A stretch of DNA of 64,000 nt from Paguma larvata (GCA_030068075.1 CM057837.1:19499691-19563690), one strand, 5' to 3'. Shown: positions 23,821-35,255, counted from the first letter of the stretch. Numbers and translations are program-made. Notes: a model not told the origin generated them from the sequence alone.

Positions 23821-23824
23821 AGTT

Positions 23825-24036
23825 GGGGCGCCTGGGTGGCTCAGTCCGTTAAGCGGCTGACTTCGGCTCAGGTCATGATCTCACGGTCTGAGTTCGAGCC
23901 CCGCATCGGGCTCTGTGCTGATGGCTCAGAGCCTGGAGCCTACTTCGGATTCTGTGTCTCCTTCTCTCTGTGCCCCTCCCCTGCTCATACTCTGTCTCTA
24001 TGTCTCTCAAAAATAAATAAATATTTAAAAAAAAAA
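23825..24036 (+). mobile_element. SINEC
   Basis: GGGGCGCCTGGGTGGCTCAG, CGGCTGACTTCGGCTCAGG, TGATGGCTCAGAGCCTGGAG, tail CTCAAAAATAAATAAATATT. Likely target-site duplication AACTAAAGT on both sides. Little diverged, so fairly young. Confidence 0.95.
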
Positions 24037-24731
24037 GTAAAATCTAAAAACTAAAGTCTATGGTTTGGTAAAAGCAAGGGGTTAAAAAAATGCTATGCTT
24101 CAGTCTTCTCCATAAAATAGCTCAAAAAAGAGTACTTACTCATAGAAATGCTGTAGGAATAAAATGCATGAGTATGTAAATAAAGTTAGCGTACAATTTG
24201 GTAGCATTTTATACCTTCGCAATATCGTGCAACCACCCACTCTATGGGTTCCAGTGCGAAAATATTTTCATCATCCCCCGAAAGGAAACCCCGTCCCCGT
24301 CACGTCCCACCTCCTTTCCCCAGCCGCTGACAGCCAGGACAGTCATCTGCTTTCTGTGTCTGCGGATTTGCCTCTCCTGGATGTGTCCTATACAACGTCT
24401 TAAAGACGTACGTCCTTCCGTGACCGGCTTCTCTAGCTTCTTTCGCTCTGCATCGAGTTTTCTAGGCTCATCCACATTGTGCTGTGTGTCAGTTCTCCGT
24501 TCATCTCCGCGGCTGGACAGTCTTCCGATGTACGGATTCGCCGTATTTTATTTATGCGCCCGTCTGCTGATGGACGGGTGGATGGGCTCCATCTTCCAGG
24601 TAAATTAAACCACTGTGAACATTTACGTACAAGGATTTGCGGGAGTGTCTGCTTTCAGTTCTCTGGGGAACAGACGTGGGAATGGAATCCCTGAGTGATA
24701 TGGTAGTTGTGTGTTTAAAACTTTTGGGGGT

Positions 24732-24906
24732 AAGGCGCCGGGTGGGGGGCAGCCAGCTGAGCGTTCTGACTCTCCATTTCGGCTTGGGTCATGATCCCAG
24801 GTTTGTGGGATCGAGCCCCACACTGGGCTCTGTGCTGAGCATGGAGCCTGCTTGAGATTCTCTCTCTCCTTCCCTCTGCCCCTCTCCCCCACTTGTGGGC
24901 TCTCTC

Positions 24907-24938
<32 letters not shown>
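24732..24938 (+). mobile_element. SINEC with long poly-A
   Basis: AGGCGCCGGGTGGGGGGCAG, GGGTCATGATCCCAGGTTTG, GAGCATGGAGCCTGCTTGAG, and a pure A tail of about 29 bases at 24910-24938. Confidence 0.92.
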
Positions 24939-24944
24939 CGGGGG

Positions 24945-25134
24945 AGGGGGGCACCTGGGTGGCTCAGTCAATTAAGCATCGACTCTTGATTTCGGCTCAG
25001 GTCATGATCTTGCAGTTCCTGAGATCGAGCCTCATGCTGAGCTCTGTGCTGACAGCGTGGAGCCTGCTTGGGATTCTCCCTCTCCCTCTCTCTCCCTCTC
25101 TCTCAAAATAAACAAACAAACATTGAAAAAAAAA
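24945..25134 (+). mobile_element. SINEC, tandem to the previous one
   Basis: GGGGGGCACCTGGGTGGCTC, CGACTCTTGATTTCGGCTCA, GACAGCGTGGAGCCTGCTTG, tail CTCAAAATAAACAAACAAAC. It inserted at the poly-A end of the upstream SINE. Confidence 0.93.
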
Positions 25135-25445
25135 CTTTGAGGAACTGTCAAACTGTCTTCTAATTTTTACCCTTTTGAGTAGTTCACTGTGATTTCACTG
25201 GCATTTCGTCACCGCGCCACAGGGCGGCAGAGACCGGTGGCAAGACCGTCACTTTACAGATGCTCAGGGGCCCGGAAAGCTGCTCAGAGCCTGCTGGGGG
25301 TTCCGCCACCACCAGGGCCCAGAGTCGGGACCAGCCCTCCCAGCGCCCTGTACAAACTGGGTTTCCCCTCCCTTGCCTCCTGTTTATCTGGTCCCTGCGC
25401 TGGACCCCGACAGTCAGACTGAGTCCCGCACTAAGAAGGACTTGA

Positions 25446-25634
25446 GGGGCGCCTGGGTGATCGAGCATCCAACTCTCGATCTGGGCTGAGGTCGTGATCC
25501 CGGGGTTGGGAGACTGAGTCCCGCATCGGCCTCTGCACGGAGCGTGGAGCCTGAGTGGGATTCTCTCTCCGCCCCCCTCTGCCCCTCCCCTGCTCGTGCA
25601 CGTGCTCGCTCTCTTTCTTTCAAAAAAAGAAAGA
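25446..25634 (+). mobile_element. SINEC
   Basis: GAGGGGCGCCTGGGTGATCG (head shortened), GAGGTCGTGATCCCGGGGTT, GAGCGTGGAGCCTGAGTGGG, tail TTTCAAAAAAAGAAAG. Confidence 0.9.
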
Positions 25635-25769
25635 CTCACGAAGCGGCCTGGTATCCATGCTGAGAGGAGGGAAGCGTGGGGGGCAGGTTCTAGGAACGAC
25701 AAAGTCACAGACACGCCGGCGGTGAGCCCGGTTACCCGAGAGTGCATGACCACCGGTGTGGGCAAGCTG

Positions 25770-26110
25770 CCTGGTCACCGGGCTTGTACCCTGCGATGGA
25801 ATCTTCCCTCTTCACTCAAAGGGTGTGCCCGGGACCACAGCAGGTGCCGGGAACAGAGAAAAGAACACAACGCAGCCTTTGTCCTCAAGGGCCCTCCGTC
25901 CAGTAGGGGACGGGGGTAAGGTGCACCCACTGCTCCTGTCCCTGTGTGGGACAGAACTGCAGACAGCAGCATGGAGAGGGGCCCTCCTTCAGCCTGGGTG
26001 AGTCAAGAAAGGTTTACGAGTTGAGCTGAGCCTAGGAAAGCTTGCCAGGTGGAAGGTAAATAAAGGCCATTTGCAAGCAGAGACGAGAACATATGCAAAG
26101 GCACTGTGGT
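25770..26110 (-). mobile_element. L2 LINE, 3' region
   Basis: Plus strand GCAGGTGCCGGGAACAGAGA, TTGTCCTCAAGGGCCCTCCG, GAGTTGAGCTGAGCCTAGGA, TTGCCAGGTGGAAGGTAAAT, ATGCAAAGGCACTGTGG matches the reverse L2 block order. Diverged. Confidence 0.6.
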
Positions 26111-26741
26111 ACCTGCCAGAACTCGCAGGGCTGATTATATCAGAGCTTGGGTAAAGAAATACCACCAGGCATCACTGAGGTCGGCCGGACTAAGTCCCGG
26201 CCCTTGTGCAGGACCCCCGGCACGGGGCCCCCTCCCCACCTCTCCCTCCTTTGGCCTCTCCAGGCCGATCCTCAAAGCCACGCCCCCTGAGAACACTCTG
26301 AAGAAACGTGGCAGCCTGGCCACAGAGCCTGGAGGACCAAGACGCATTTGTGCCTTTGAAAAATGGGCAGCAGAACACGCGCGACGTTAGAAGGACTTGA
26401 AAATAAATCTCGGGAAGTTAATAGAAGCACGGCAATTTGGAAGAAAAATAATCACATTTCCCTCCTGCTAAATCATGATTTGCCCCTGGAAAAGTCAATT
26501 ATATTAAAGAAAATAAGTTATTATTTTCAGGGGGGGAAAAAGAGTCTTGATAAGTGCCTTCATTCCAGCAAACAGAACTCTGAGAACGAATGCCTGAGTC
26601 CCCGTATTTCTGGAGGTTTCAGGGCAGCCCAAAGGGTATTCCTCAGAAAAAAAGGTGGGGCGGGCCCATAACTCCCCTGTAATCTGCACGTCTGGCCCAG
26701 GACCAGACCTCAAAACTCCCGTTTGTCTCTCAGAAAGAAGA
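26111..26741. other. unique-looking intronic DNA
   Basis: Contains an AT-rich repeat-free block at 26395-26530. No gene is recognised. Confidence 0.4.
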
Positions 26742-26940
26742 GGGCGCCTGGGTGGCTCAGTCAGTTAAGCGTCCGACTTTGGCTCAGGTCATGATCTCAC
26801 AGTTCAGGAGTTCAAGTCCCAACTCGGGCTCTGCACTGACAGCGTAGAACCTGCTTACGATTCTCTCTCTCCCCCTCACTCTCTCTCTCTCTCAAAATAA
26901 ATAAATAAACTTTTTTAAAAGAATAATAATTAAAAAAAAG
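26742..26940 (+). mobile_element. SINEC
   Basis: GGGCGCCTGGGTGGCTCAGT, GTCCGACTTTGGCTCAGGTC, CTGACAGCGTAGAACCTGCT, tail TCTCAAAATAAATAAATAAA. Confidence 0.94.
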
Positions 26941-28652
26941 GAAAAGAAACACGGCTGACCCCCTTCCGCCCCTACCCTAGGTTTCCTCACCCCCCACCCC
27001 TCCCCAACGCACAGCCTCAGGCGTCAGTCCTGCAAGTTTCCAACCTGCCCTCCCAGGTGTGCGGGAGCACCTCTGCGACCAGCAACACTGTCGTGACACC
27101 ACAGCAAACAGCCGGGGGGTGTTGCCTAAGAGTCAGGCTTCACCCCTGCACTCCAACCAGCAGTTCCACAGGGAAGGCTGCAGCTTGCTGGCTTTCCAGA
27201 ACCGAGCGAACTGGCGGGTGGAGGCCAGGGCCGCTGCTACGCACCCCAACGTTGCACAGGACAGCCCCCCACGACCAAAAGTTCTCCAACCCACAACGTC
27301 AACAGGACACAGGTCCAGAAACCCAGCTTTACATGAATTCGGTCATGTAGCCTCAAGGGGCTCCGCAAGGCAACAACCACCGTTTTCCACGGTCGACGAG
27401 GGAGCGAACCGGGGCCCAGAGGGGCTGCAGAGTCCGCCGGGGGAGGGGGGGGGGGGCATCCCGACCCGGCACTAGTCCTGGCTCTGACCCGGCGGCTGCC
27501 ACAGGAAGTCACTTCCCGGCAGTGATGGCACTGATGTCACAGGAAGAAGGCACTGAGCCTCAGACAGGTCACTTCCTGGGCACTACTGGTACCACTGGGC
27601 GGGGCTGCGCAGAGCTCGTCCAGGGTCAGGGCCGGGTGCTCGGGCTCCTTGCGGCGCGCCACTGCCTAGAGCTTGGCCTGCGGGCCAGGCAGCTCCATCG
27701 CCCCAGAACCTGCATCAGGACACGGGGTCCGTGCAACTGGGGAGGCAAGACCACCATGCCGTCAGCTCCCCTCAACCCCGACTCCCCGACCCCACGCTGT
27801 ACCTGGCCCCTGCCCCTGCTCTCTCCACCCACCTCCTGCGTGCCCCCTTCTGACTCAAGACTCCCAAGCCCTGGGGACTCAGGGCCACTCCTGCTGGGCC
27901 CTCAGCCCACACACACACTTGTCCCCACAGCCTGGCTTGGGAACAGAGGGGCAGTCTCTTCCGGAAGGGGTCCGGAGGCAGAGATGATGGAGGGGTCTGG
28001 GCCGCAATGCCAGGGCCAGGGGCATAAACCCTAACAAGCGAAGGCAGGAATGGGCAAATCGCAGACTGTGACCTGGGACCGGCCAGGCACCCAGCTGCAT
28101 AGGAACAGAGGAGGAAAGGAGGCCAGAAATCGAGGAAGGACATTTTTAAAGGGTTTCCAAGCAGGTGGCAGCCACCACAGTCTGAGCACGCTGACCAGAG
28201 AACCCAAGAGCCCAGGACTGACAACACGCTCTGGGAAGACAAACATTCCAATGTGTTGGTTTAGCCATGAAAAAATCAAACACACCCGTGTCCCTGCATC
28301 CCCCAAAGCTCCGAAAACCAGTTTTCTGTAATTCATATGAAGGCAAAAATGGAGTCCGAGCAGACAGAGGAGGCCAACGGGTCACCTCCCTCGCACCGTG
28401 AATGCCCACACTCCCTGCACCCTCGTCAACAGGTCTGACTGCGGGGTGTCGCCAGATCTGGAGGGGGCGTTCCGCATGCACGCTGAGCCCTGCGTGGGTA
28501 CCATCTGCCTCTCCACACGGAGGCCAACCTGAGCTTTCAAACACCGCCAGCCCCAAGAACTTCACGTAAGGATTGTGACTGTACCACAACATATGCCCCA
28601 GGAGGATAGCTCCGTGTCCCCAGAGTGCAGAAGCAAAGCTGGCAAGCAAACT
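26941..28652. other. GC-rich unique-looking intronic DNA
   Basis: No nameable repeat except a G run at 27444-27456. Overlapping frames on both strands have no recognised homology. Confidence 0.4.
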
Positions 28653-29392
28653 GGAAGGAAGGGAGGGAGGGAGGGAGGAAGGAAGGAGAAGGAAGGAAGG
28701 AAGGAAGGAAGGAAGGAAGGAAGGAAGGAAGGAAGGAGGGAGGGAGGGAGGGAGGGAGGGAAGGAAGGAAGGAGAAGGAAGGAAGGAAGGAGAAGGAAGG
28801 AAGGAAGGAAGGAAGGAGGGAGGGAGGGAAGGAAGGAAGGAGAAGGAAGGAAGGAAGGAAGGGAGGGAGGGAGGGAGGGAGGAAGGAGAAGGAAGGAAGG
28901 AAGGGAGGGAGGGAGGGAGGGAGGGAGGGAAGGAAGGAAGGAAGGGAGGGAGGGAGGGAGGGAGGGAGGGAGGAAGGAAGGAGAAGGAAGGAAGGAAGGA
29001 AGGAAGGAAGGAAGGAAGGAAGGAGGGAGGGAGGGAGGGAGGGAGGGAGGAAGGAAGGAAGGAAGGAAGGAGGGAGGGAGGGAGGGAGGGAGGGAAGGAA
29101 GGAAGGAGAAGGAAGGAAGGAAGGAAGGGAGGAAGGGAGGGAGGGAGGGAGGGAGGGAGGGAGGGAGGAAGGAAGGAGAAGGAAGGAAGGAAGGAAGGAG
29201 GGAGGGAGGGAGGGAGGGAGGGAGGGAAGGAAGGAAGGAAGGAGAAGGAAGGAAGGAAGGAAGGAAGGAGGGAGGGAGGGAGGGAGGGAGGGAAGGAAGG
29301 AAGGAGGGAGGGAGGGAGGGAGGGAGGGAGGGAGGGAAGGAAGGAAGGAAGGAAGGAAGGAGGGAGGGAGGGAGGGAGGAAGGAAGGAAGGT
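28653..29392 (+). repeat. 740-bp all-purine GGAA/GGGA microsatellite
   Basis: Alternating blocks of (GGAA)n and (GGGA)n, with at least nine GGAGAAGG interruptions (near 28686, 28772, 28791, 28841, 28887, 28981, 29107, 29177 and 29242). The plus strand has no pyrimidine from start to end. A 4-base unit cycles through three codons (for example EGRK or SLPP), giving open frames of up to 312 codons on both strands that are artefacts. It is predicted to form triplex (H-DNA), and the GGGA blocks could form G-quadruplexes. GGAA arrays are ETS-factor binding arrays in other contexts. Confidence 0.97.
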
Positions 29393-31444
29393 TGGTTTGT
29401 TATTTGAAGGCGTAGTTTGCTTTCACCTCTCATTTCTCGGCGGCTTGTGACACTCTCACCTTCACCGCTATCCATCCACGCGCACCCGCTGAACCGCCCA
29501 GCCTAGTGCTCTCACAGAACACTCGTCGGCTCCCAATGTTAACTAACAACTCGACAGCCTGTCTAGCAGTAAAATAAAAACTACGAAACTTTAGGAAAAG
29601 TGAAGCTCACGACGCCACACTGCCCTTTTCCAACAAGAATGTGATTAAAACCATCACCGGAAATTGCGTATTTTCTCTATAACAACCTGACGTCAATAAC
29701 AAAGACGAAGTGGAACTCGTTGCTCCTGAAAGAGAAAGTGATGGAAAGTAGAACCTTCTCCTCCCGCCAGCTCCAGAGCAGACGTCGCCGCCTTGCGAGC
29801 TCCCCCAGGCGCAGCTGAGAGGCGAACGGAGCGCTCCTGTGTCCCCGTCCCCGCGGGCCTGAGGCTGGGGAGGGTAGATAAGGCAGAGAGTGACACCCAG
29901 GCCTGGATTCCAGGCATTCTGACTCCTGACCCAGTGCTCCTTCACCCCACACCAGAATGGCCCCCCACCCTACTTCCAGTTACGGCAGCTACGACTTCAG
30001 AGCCTTTTTCAGTACCTGCTTAGTCACAAGAACCAGTGGCATTACCAATTATAAAGATTCCTTTCTGATAAACGAAAAACCAGCACTTAGAAACAAAGAC
30101 GCGGTTCTTATTATGAGCAGGCTTTAGCAACACCACCTTCTGAGGCCAGCAGAATTCAAAAGACACAGGAATGGGGTCTGGGGGTGCCGCGTACATTTTA
30201 GGGTGGTGGGAACAGGAGCCTGCCGGACAGACGTGAAGAGGACTCATTTAGAGGCAGTCTCCCTCGTGCTCAGGAGTCAACCTCCCCCTCCTCGTCGGGG
30301 AGTACTCTCTGGGATCGGTCTGCAGTGAAGGACCTCCTAGGACCTACCGGACGGAAACAGCAGAAAACCGGCCCAGGTAAAAGCCACCACTTGTCCTCTT
30401 CACGTCTCTTCGGGTCTTTGTAGGGGTCCGGACATCTGTTCCGCCAAGTGACTCTTAGGGACAAAACGGCGTGGCAACTTACAATCTCCGTGTTCGATGG
30501 CGATACTGCCAAAGGGTCCATCGTAACTCCTGATTGCTAGAAGGAGGTGCTGACAGGAGCCTGGAGAGGAGATCCCCGACACGCACACCTCCTCTTGTTC
30601 CAGGGACACGGACGGCGTGTCCACGTCCCGTGTGCTGGGAGGTCTGGCCAGGCTCTGAGCCCCGGGCACAGGCGGGTAAGCGGGGCGATGGGCGCCGCCT
30701 CCAGCCTGAGCGGGGAGGAAAAGCTCCTGCCAACTGTCCTCCCTCTCCTCCTTTCCCCACCCACGAGCCGAGAGGCGAGGCGCCCCAGAGCCCCACGGAG
30801 GGCAGAGCCCCGGGACAGAAGCAGCCCCCGTCCTCCGATGACCAGAGGCAGCGGAGCCCCTGAGCCCTCTCCACCGGCCCCTTGGACCGCGACATAAACG
30901 AATAACAAACTTTCGTTGTGCGAAGCCAAGGAAATGTTGGGGTTGTGTGTTACGGCAGCCGGCCAACCCGGATTCGGAAAAGAAACCACAAGAGTCACCC
31001 TAACACACAACTGTGTACCTCACCTGTGCAGGGAAGTTAAACAGAGCCACCGAGACGGCACACAGACTGTGCACCGCACTCCTGAGCGAAGGCGGCAGCA
31101 AACTCCGACCAGAAACGGCAACCCCACCAGGATGAAGACTCCGAGGGACGTTTCTGGGGAGAGACTGATCCAGAAAGCCTCGGCGGGCTCCCTCCATCGG
31201 GTCCCTCCGGGGATCGGTCGTCACTCCGACCCCTGATATGACCTCAGAGCGAACACTAAAACTCCAGGGAAGCCGTTCGACGTCTCTCCCCTCTTCGCCC
31301 CTCCCTTACACCTAGCAGGGCCGCAGAAGCAACACAGCCCCCGTGGCTTCAGTGGCAGTCAGACCCGGGGCCTGACGGGGAGCCCGAATACAGCAGAGGT
31401 TCGGTCTCAGGCAACGCCATCAAGAAAGGATGCGAGAAACAGTG
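29393..31444. other. DOCK1 intron 1, unique-looking
   Basis: No nameable gene or repeat. The frames at 30.4-31.0 kb overlap on both strands and have no family I recognise. Confidence 0.4.
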
Positions 31445-31610
31445 GCCGAGCACAGACCAGGGGCCACGTCTGTGCCAGGTTCTCTCTCTTTATCCCCAGA
31501 ACTGCCCCAGGAGGACGGCACTGTCACCAATTTACAAGGGCGGAAGTCCGGCTTACGGTAAATGACTCGCCCAAGGTCACCTGGCTAGCCAGACCCGGAT
31601 TCGAAGACGG
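31445..31610 (-). mobile_element. MIR
   Basis: The reverse of MIR: CGTCTGTGCCAGGTTCTCTC, TATCCCCAGAACTGCCCCAG, CGGTAAATGACTCGCCCAAG, GTCACCTGGCTAGCCAGACC, CGGATTCGAAG. Good colinearity. Confidence 0.75.
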
Positions 31611-32585
31611 ATCTCTCTTCCCCAAGCCATGATCTGTTGGGCACACACCGCACGCTAAGAAAAAACAGCTCGTTCTTCTCAAGGCACCCAAATGAAAACG
31701 TAACAGGCTGACAGACATCTGTCTGGGGTGAAACCAACTGGTTTTTAAACAGGCAGAGTGTGCCTGCGTGTAGAGGTTTCGGCGTCTCACCTGCACGCAG
31801 GGAAGCGGACGCTGCCGACTGCCCTGCGGACGCTGTGCCCACGGACGAAGCATGGTGCCATTTCCGTCCCCCTCCCTCACCCCATTAGCTACAGGAATCA
31901 AAGCACTCCCATGACAGCCGGGACCTCGGCACAGCGCGCATGGCATAACTGGGTCGGAAGAGCCAGCTGCTGCAGGGCCTACAAAGTGGAGCGCACCCCC
32001 TAGAGTTGTTCCCCGGGGCCGACAGTGAACATGCGAGGCCAGTACCAAAGGCAATCCTGGCCATCACCCGACAACCGGCATTCTAGAACCACGGGCAACC
32101 TTGCCACCGACCCGCACTCCAAACCTACAAACGAGGAGCTAGAAATACATCCAAGCCTAAGTCTCAGCCTCAAATGCCGAAGGCAGCTGAGCGCAAGCAG
32201 GTAGAGCGTGATGAGACGCCCCCGAGGGAGAGCTGTCCCCCTGTCCCCAGGTGCACTCGTGAATGACCGCACTTAAAACCTGTTCGACTTCCTGTTCAGG
32301 TCTCAAATTACAATGGTATCATCCTGTCACCAATTGGATTACAAGAACGTTCCAGGCCTGAACACTGAAACTAATTCAATTCCTTAAATTAGATTCTGTG
32401 AGCCCGGGGTGGGGGGGAGGGAGAGAAGGAGGGGGTTCTATGGTGAGCTCCCACCTCCCACCTCCCTCCTTCCAGGCATCCCCAAGGAACTGGGACCCAC
32501 GACCTCACAGAAAAGAAGCATTCAGATGGTGGTGACCAAAAGCATCACAAAAATTCACACGAAAAGCTTACTTGTGATAATCACG
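31611..32585. other. unique-looking intronic DNA
   Basis: No nameable element. Confidence 0.4.
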
Positions 32586-32674
32586 TTATGGGTTACGTCC
32601 CCCAAATGCAAACACTGAAGTTCTACCACTCCGTAACTCAGAACGTACTTGGATGTATTTGGAGATAGGGTCTT

Positions 32675-32834
32675 TAAAGTTTACTCGTTTATTTTGAGGC
32701 AGGGGAGGGGCAGAGAAAGAGGGAGAGAATCCCAAGCAGGCTCCGCACACTGTGGGGGGCTCGACCCCAAGAGATCCCACCAACCCCGAGATCATGACCT
32801 GAGCCAAAATCAACTGAGCCACCCAGGCGCCCCT
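32675..32834 (-). mobile_element. SINEC, internally shortened
   Basis: Reverse copy: GTTTACTCGTTTATTTTGAG, GGGAGGGGCAGAGAAAGAGG, CCCAAGCAGGCTCCGCACAC, ATCATGACCTGAGCCAAAAT, GAGCCACCCAGGCGCCCC. The segment between 'ccaaaatc' and 'aactgagcc' is deleted relative to other copies. Confidence 0.92.
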
Positions 32835-32862
32835 GGAGTTGAGGTCTTAAAGAGATGATTAA

Positions 32863-33073
32863 GGGGCGCCTGGGTGGCTCAGTGGGTTAAGTGTCCGACT
32901 TCAGCTTAGGTTATGATCTCGCAGTTCGTGAGTTCGAGCCCCACATAGGGCTCTGGGCTGACAGCTCAAAGGCTACGCCTGCTTTGGATTCTGTGTCCCT
33001 TTCTCTCTGCCCCTCCCCTACTTGCACTCTGTCTGCCTCTCTCTTTCTCTCAAGAATAAATAAACATTAAAAT
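32863..33073 (+). mobile_element. SINEC with clear target-site duplication
   Basis: GGGGCGCCTGGGTGGCTCAG through TCTCAAGAATAAATAAACAT and an (ATA)n tail. The flanks TAAAGAGATGATTAA (before) and TAAAGAGATGCTTAA (after, about 33086-33100) are the 15-base duplication with one mismatch. Confidence 0.95.
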
Positions 33074-33454
33074 AATAATAATAATAAAGAGATGCTTAAT
33101 GTAACGAAGTCATGGGAGTGGGCCCTAATCCAAGGAGAAGACGAAGACACGGACGCGATGGAGGAAGACGGTGCGAGGACGTGAGGGACACACCAGCGAG
33201 AGGCCTCGGACGGAACCGGGCCTGCCGACACCTTGCCCGTGGACTTCCGGCCTCCAGAACTGAGGAAAGAAACGCCTGCAGTCCAGGCCGCTCCGGGTGC
33301 TGCTTCGTTAAGGCAGCGAAGTACTACACACACTTCACGTGTTGATTGGAGGGAGGGCCCCAAAGCTCTGCCCGCCTCATTAAGAAAAGCAAACTTAGGT
33401 ACAACAGCCACTGCTCTTTGCATAAACCACGTTACCAAAGTGCCTTAAGCCTTC

Positions 33455-33620
33455 AGTTCCTGTGAGCCTCCCGATCAGCCTGATTGTAGACGAGGCCAAC
33501 CATTATCCTCCGCCTGGAAACCGTGGAACCGTCTATGAGAGGCTCAAAGACTTGCCTCAGGTCACATCAAAGATGGGTGGCCTCACCGGGGCTAAAACTC
33601 AAAGTTCCGACCCTTCGCCG
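33455..33620 (-). mobile_element. MIR-like fragment
   Basis: TTCCTGTGAGCCTCCCGATC, GAGGCTCAAAGACTTGCCTC, AGGTCACATCAAAGATGGGT, GGGGCTAAAACTCAAAGTTC resemble the reverse MIR order. Diverged. Confidence 0.5.
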
Positions 33621-33714
33621 GGTCCCGTCCTCAGGGCTTACCTCCCAGAAGACCCGAGGAAGAGTCTGAACATGGTGCCCAGTGGGTCAGCCAGTGTGGT
33701 GTGTGTGTGTGGGG

Positions 33715-34275
33715 GGGGGGAAATCCAAAAAGATTTCATAGTATTTGATTCCATTTATGTAACATTCTTGAAAAGATAAAACTATAGAAATGGAGAACAG
33801 ATCACTGGTTGCCAGGGATTGTGCAGAAGGGAGGAACGAGGTGGGGGTGGCTACCCAGGAGAGGTCCTTGGGGTGAAGGCAATGCTCCAACCTGCACCCG
33901 TGTCAACATCCTGGCTCTGGTGGGACACGGAAGCGCGGCCAGATGTCACCCTGAGGGGAACTGGTACCGGGTGTGCGGACTCTCTCTATATTATTTTTTT
34001 TAATTTATTTATTTGCAGGGGGAGCATCCATGCAAGCAGGGCAGGGGCAGAGAGAGAGGGAGAGAGAGAGTCCCAAGCAGGCTCTGCACTGTCAGCACAG
34101 AGCCCAATGCGGGGTTCCTTCCCACAGACTGTGAGATCGGGACCTGAGCTGAAATCAAGAGTCGGATGCTTAACCCGCTGAGCCACCCAGGCACCCCATC
34201 TCTGTATTATTTCTTACAACTGTATGTGCTTATAATCACCTGGAAATACAAACTTTAATGCAGAAATAAAGAAGA
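33715..34275 (+). mobile_element. old L1 LINE 3' end, split by a SINE
   Basis: TTTGATTCCATTTATGTAAC, GAACAGATCACTGGTTGCCA, GGATTGTGCAGAAGGGAGGA, then after the SINE TATTATTTCTTACAACTGTA, TAATCACCTGGAAATACAAA. The usual L1M 3' UTR order. Confidence 0.72.
33993..34198 (-). mobile_element. SINEC with clear target-site duplication
   Basis: Reverse copy from the TTTAATTTATTTATTTGCAG tail to GAGCCACCCAGGCACCCC. Flanks TCTCTATATTATT (33980-33992) and TCTCTGTATTATT (34199-34211). Confidence 0.95.
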
Positions 34276-34806
34276 AGGAAGGACTGAAGGACGGAAGGAA
34301 GGAAAGTAACATGAGAAGGAACGAGTCACAAACCCTAAGACAATCCGCTAAGACGTGATACCCCAGCGAACACTGGCACCACGACAAATTTAAAATTTTA
34401 TGTTTCCCAAGTAAAACAAGATTTGTAGAAATATAATATGTCCTAATTTGGTTTCTCTGCAACTCCAGTGAATGAAAATGTCCGCATTTCTATTTACTTA
34501 CAACCAAATCTAATTTTTCTTCCCCAAAGTAGCAGCTTGCTTGCTCCTCCAGATACAACAGAGATCTCTCTGCAGCCCCAACTCCCAAGCTTATTTAATA
34601 TTACTCTCCTCCTAGCAATTATCATCACTCAGAACTCATCTAAATACGCACAAGTCGTGCTCCCCAACACCAAGCGAGTGTGGCTCCCCCCCCCCAGGAG
34701 AGGGGAAAAAAAACCATTAAGAAATCAACTTTGGAAAAGTATTCTTCTAGCCACTGTGCCTGTCAAATGCAAACAGAAAACCACTACATTTCTGAACGGC
34801 ACTTTA
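34276..34806. other. AT-rich unique-looking DNA
   Basis: A short GGAA-type stretch at 34273-34306, otherwise no nameable element. Confidence 0.4.
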
Positions 34807-34823
34807 TTAAATGAGAAATAAAA

Positions 34824-35041
34824 TTTGTTGGTTTTTTTTAACGTTTATTTATTTTTGAGACACAGAGACAGAGCATGAGCAGGGGAAGGGCAGAGAGAGA
34901 GGGAGACACAGAATCCGAAGCAGGCTCCAGGCTCTGAGCCGCCAGCACAGAGCCCGACGCGGGGCTCGAACTCATAGATTTGTGAGATCATGACCCGAGC
35001 CGAAGTTGGCCGCTCAACCGACTGAGCCACCCAGGCGCCCC
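34824..35041 (-). mobile_element. SINEC, young, perfect 17-base target-site duplication
   Basis: Full-length reverse copy: AACGTTTATTTATTTTTGAG, GAGCATGAGCAGGGGAAGGG, GAAGCAGGCTCCAGGCTCTG, GCCACCCAGGCGCCCC. The flanks TTAAATGAGAAATAAAA at 34807-34823 and 35042-35058 are identical, which points to a recent insertion. Confidence 0.97.
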
Positions 35042-35139
35042 TTAAATGAGAAATAAAAGCAATACCCCACCGAGTGCTTGGCTTGACTCAAACATGGTGC
35101 CCCCTGCTCTGCCAACATCATCTAAAAAGAATCATCCCT

Positions 35140-35255
35140 GGTCTTTGTGGTAGGCAGGCTCAGCTCCACCTTCAGACGGGGAAACAGAGGCTAGGGAAGG
35201 CGAGTAAGTTGCTCAAGGGCCTCTCACTTAATAAAAGCCAGGAGTCAGAGGTGTC
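35140..35255 (-). mobile_element. MIR fragment
   Basis: Reverse MIR: CTTCAGACGGGGAAACAGAG, GCGAGTAAGTTGCTCAAGGG, TAAAAGCCAGGAGTCAGAG. Confidence 0.6.

Larger units (their letters stand above)
24200..25195 (-). mobile_element. old L1 LINE, split by two SINEs
   Basis: Reverse L1M-type blocks: CCCCGAAAGGAAACCCCGTC, GCGGATTTGCCTCTCCTGGA, GACCGGCTTCTCTAGCTTC, GTACGGATTCGCCGTATTTT, GTGAACATTTACGTACAAGG, GGGAATGGAATCCCTGAGTG, and after the SINEs GAGGAACTGTCAAACTGTCT. The SINEs occupy 24732-25134. Confidence 0.75.
32590..33335 (+). mobile_element. MLT1-type LTR split by two SINEs
   Basis: Fragments in order: GGGTTACGTCCCCCAAATGC, GGATGTATTTGGAGATAGGG, TCTTTAAAG | SINE | TTAAAGAGATGATTAA | SINE | TCATGGGAGTGGGCCCTAAT, GGGCCTGCCGACACCTTGC, GTGGACTTCCGGCCTCCAGA, and the end CGAAGTACTACACAC. 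Ordered as an ERVL-MaLR LTR. The two SINEs are at 32675-32834 (minus) and 32863-33073 (plus). Confidence 0.78.

Noticed and set aside
28537..29475. Open frames of 260-312 codons, Gly-Arg-Lys or Ser-Leu-Pro rich
   Set aside because: Pure products of a tetranucleotide repeat read in any frame.
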